Positions 63,928 through 64,000 of a DNA stretch of 64,000 nucleotides are shown here, piece after piece (the first letter of the stretch is position 1; each line of letters opens with the position of its first letter). A program made the position numbers and the translations under genes. The stretch is from NCBI GenBank assembly GCA_965218205.1, contig OZ244590.1:2046001-2110000 (forward strand), read 5' to 3'. The stretch is from CBDDCA01 sp965218205 (lineage in GTDB: Bacteria > Spirochaetota > Spirochaetia > WTKD01 > G963693115). The notes beneath the pieces are model-generated. The model was not told the DNA's origin. It made no database searches and saw only the letters and a program-made list of their open reading frames with translations.

Positions 63928-64000
63928 TTATTTTTCCATTGCTTGTGAACGAGAGGAAGAAACACATTCTCTTATTTTTGTTATCACATGGGCGGTTATC
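63928..64000 (-). CDS. C-terminal end of the TRAP small subunit (DctQ), partial
   Basis: A frame enters the window edge and stops 4 bases before the dctM ATG. It encodes I-T-A-H-V-I-T-K-I-R-E-C-V-S-S-S-R-S-Q-A and four more residues. Identity as DctQ is inferred from position alone, as DctQ normally precedes DctM. Confidence 0.45.
   Translation of the reverse strand, partial: ITAHVITKIRECVSSSRSQAMEK

Overview
AT-rich, gene-dense DNA (roughly mid-30s % G+C by eye) that looks like a spirochaete chromosome. The pointers are a DUF115/Maf-type protein of the flagellin-modification kind, many spirochaete-style lipoproteins with short signal peptides and loose lipoboxes, a lamin-tail-like lipoprotein, a DUF1015 protein, and a MurA with Asp in place of the catalytic Cys. 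No rRNA, tRNA, CRISPR array or intact mobile element was seen. The genus cannot be fixed from this window.

Layout. 0-1.2 kb: small hypothetical genes and a DUF2335 membrane protein. 1.2-9.2 kb (minus strand): an L-arabinose-type ABC importer, araF-araF-araG-araH, headed by a 1090-aa DUF5107/TPR protein; the two araF copies come from a tandem araFG duplication whose second araG has decayed to a scar. 9.3-12.3 kb: small secreted and membrane proteins and an ImmA/IrrE protease with a membrane partner. 12.3-23.5 kb and 44.1-48.8 kb: three giant lipoproteins made of fibronectin-III-like repeats with a C-terminal BspA-type (DUF285) repeat cap. Copies 1 and 3 carry a 15-base G tract in their 5' coding end. 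Only copy 2 is in frame here: copy 3 is put out of frame by the tract, and copy 1 by a one-base deletion just after the lipobox. 17.7-19.1 kb: a lipoprotein and thioredoxin. 23.6-30.8 kb (plus strand): a tightly packed run of putative outer-membrane protein, glycerate kinase, two MFS transporters, CmoA and CmoB (tRNA wobble-uridine modification). 30.9-34.7 kb (minus): murA, a DUF3825 gene and glnA. 34.7-35.5 kb: a non-coding stretch holding an unannotated 51-codon gene with a strong ribosome site, long U-rich leader and terminator. 35.5-43.7 kb: DUF1015, a septum-initiator-like protein, the DUF115 protein, a 5'-nucleotidase, and a tandem pair of secreted proteins. 43.7-44 kb: an interspersed repeat and an hsdS remnant. 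49-56.3 kb (plus): M20 peptidase, glucosyl-3-phosphoglycerate synthase, HtrA protease, and a single-chain restriction-modification enzyme. 56.4-57.9 kb: a lipoprotein between two 28-bp repeats and an IS1595-like transposase fragment. 57.9-64 kb (minus): sugar-acid catabolism (TRAP transporter, galactonate dehydratase, gluconate kinase) with an M16C peptidase inside the cluster.

How it fits together: the cell imports and uses pentoses and sugar acids, and displays a family of repetitive surface lipoproteins that appear able to switch on and off by slipped-strand changes. The most interesting signals are this phase-variable family, the hidden 51-codon gene, and a short interspersed repeat found at four intergenic sites.
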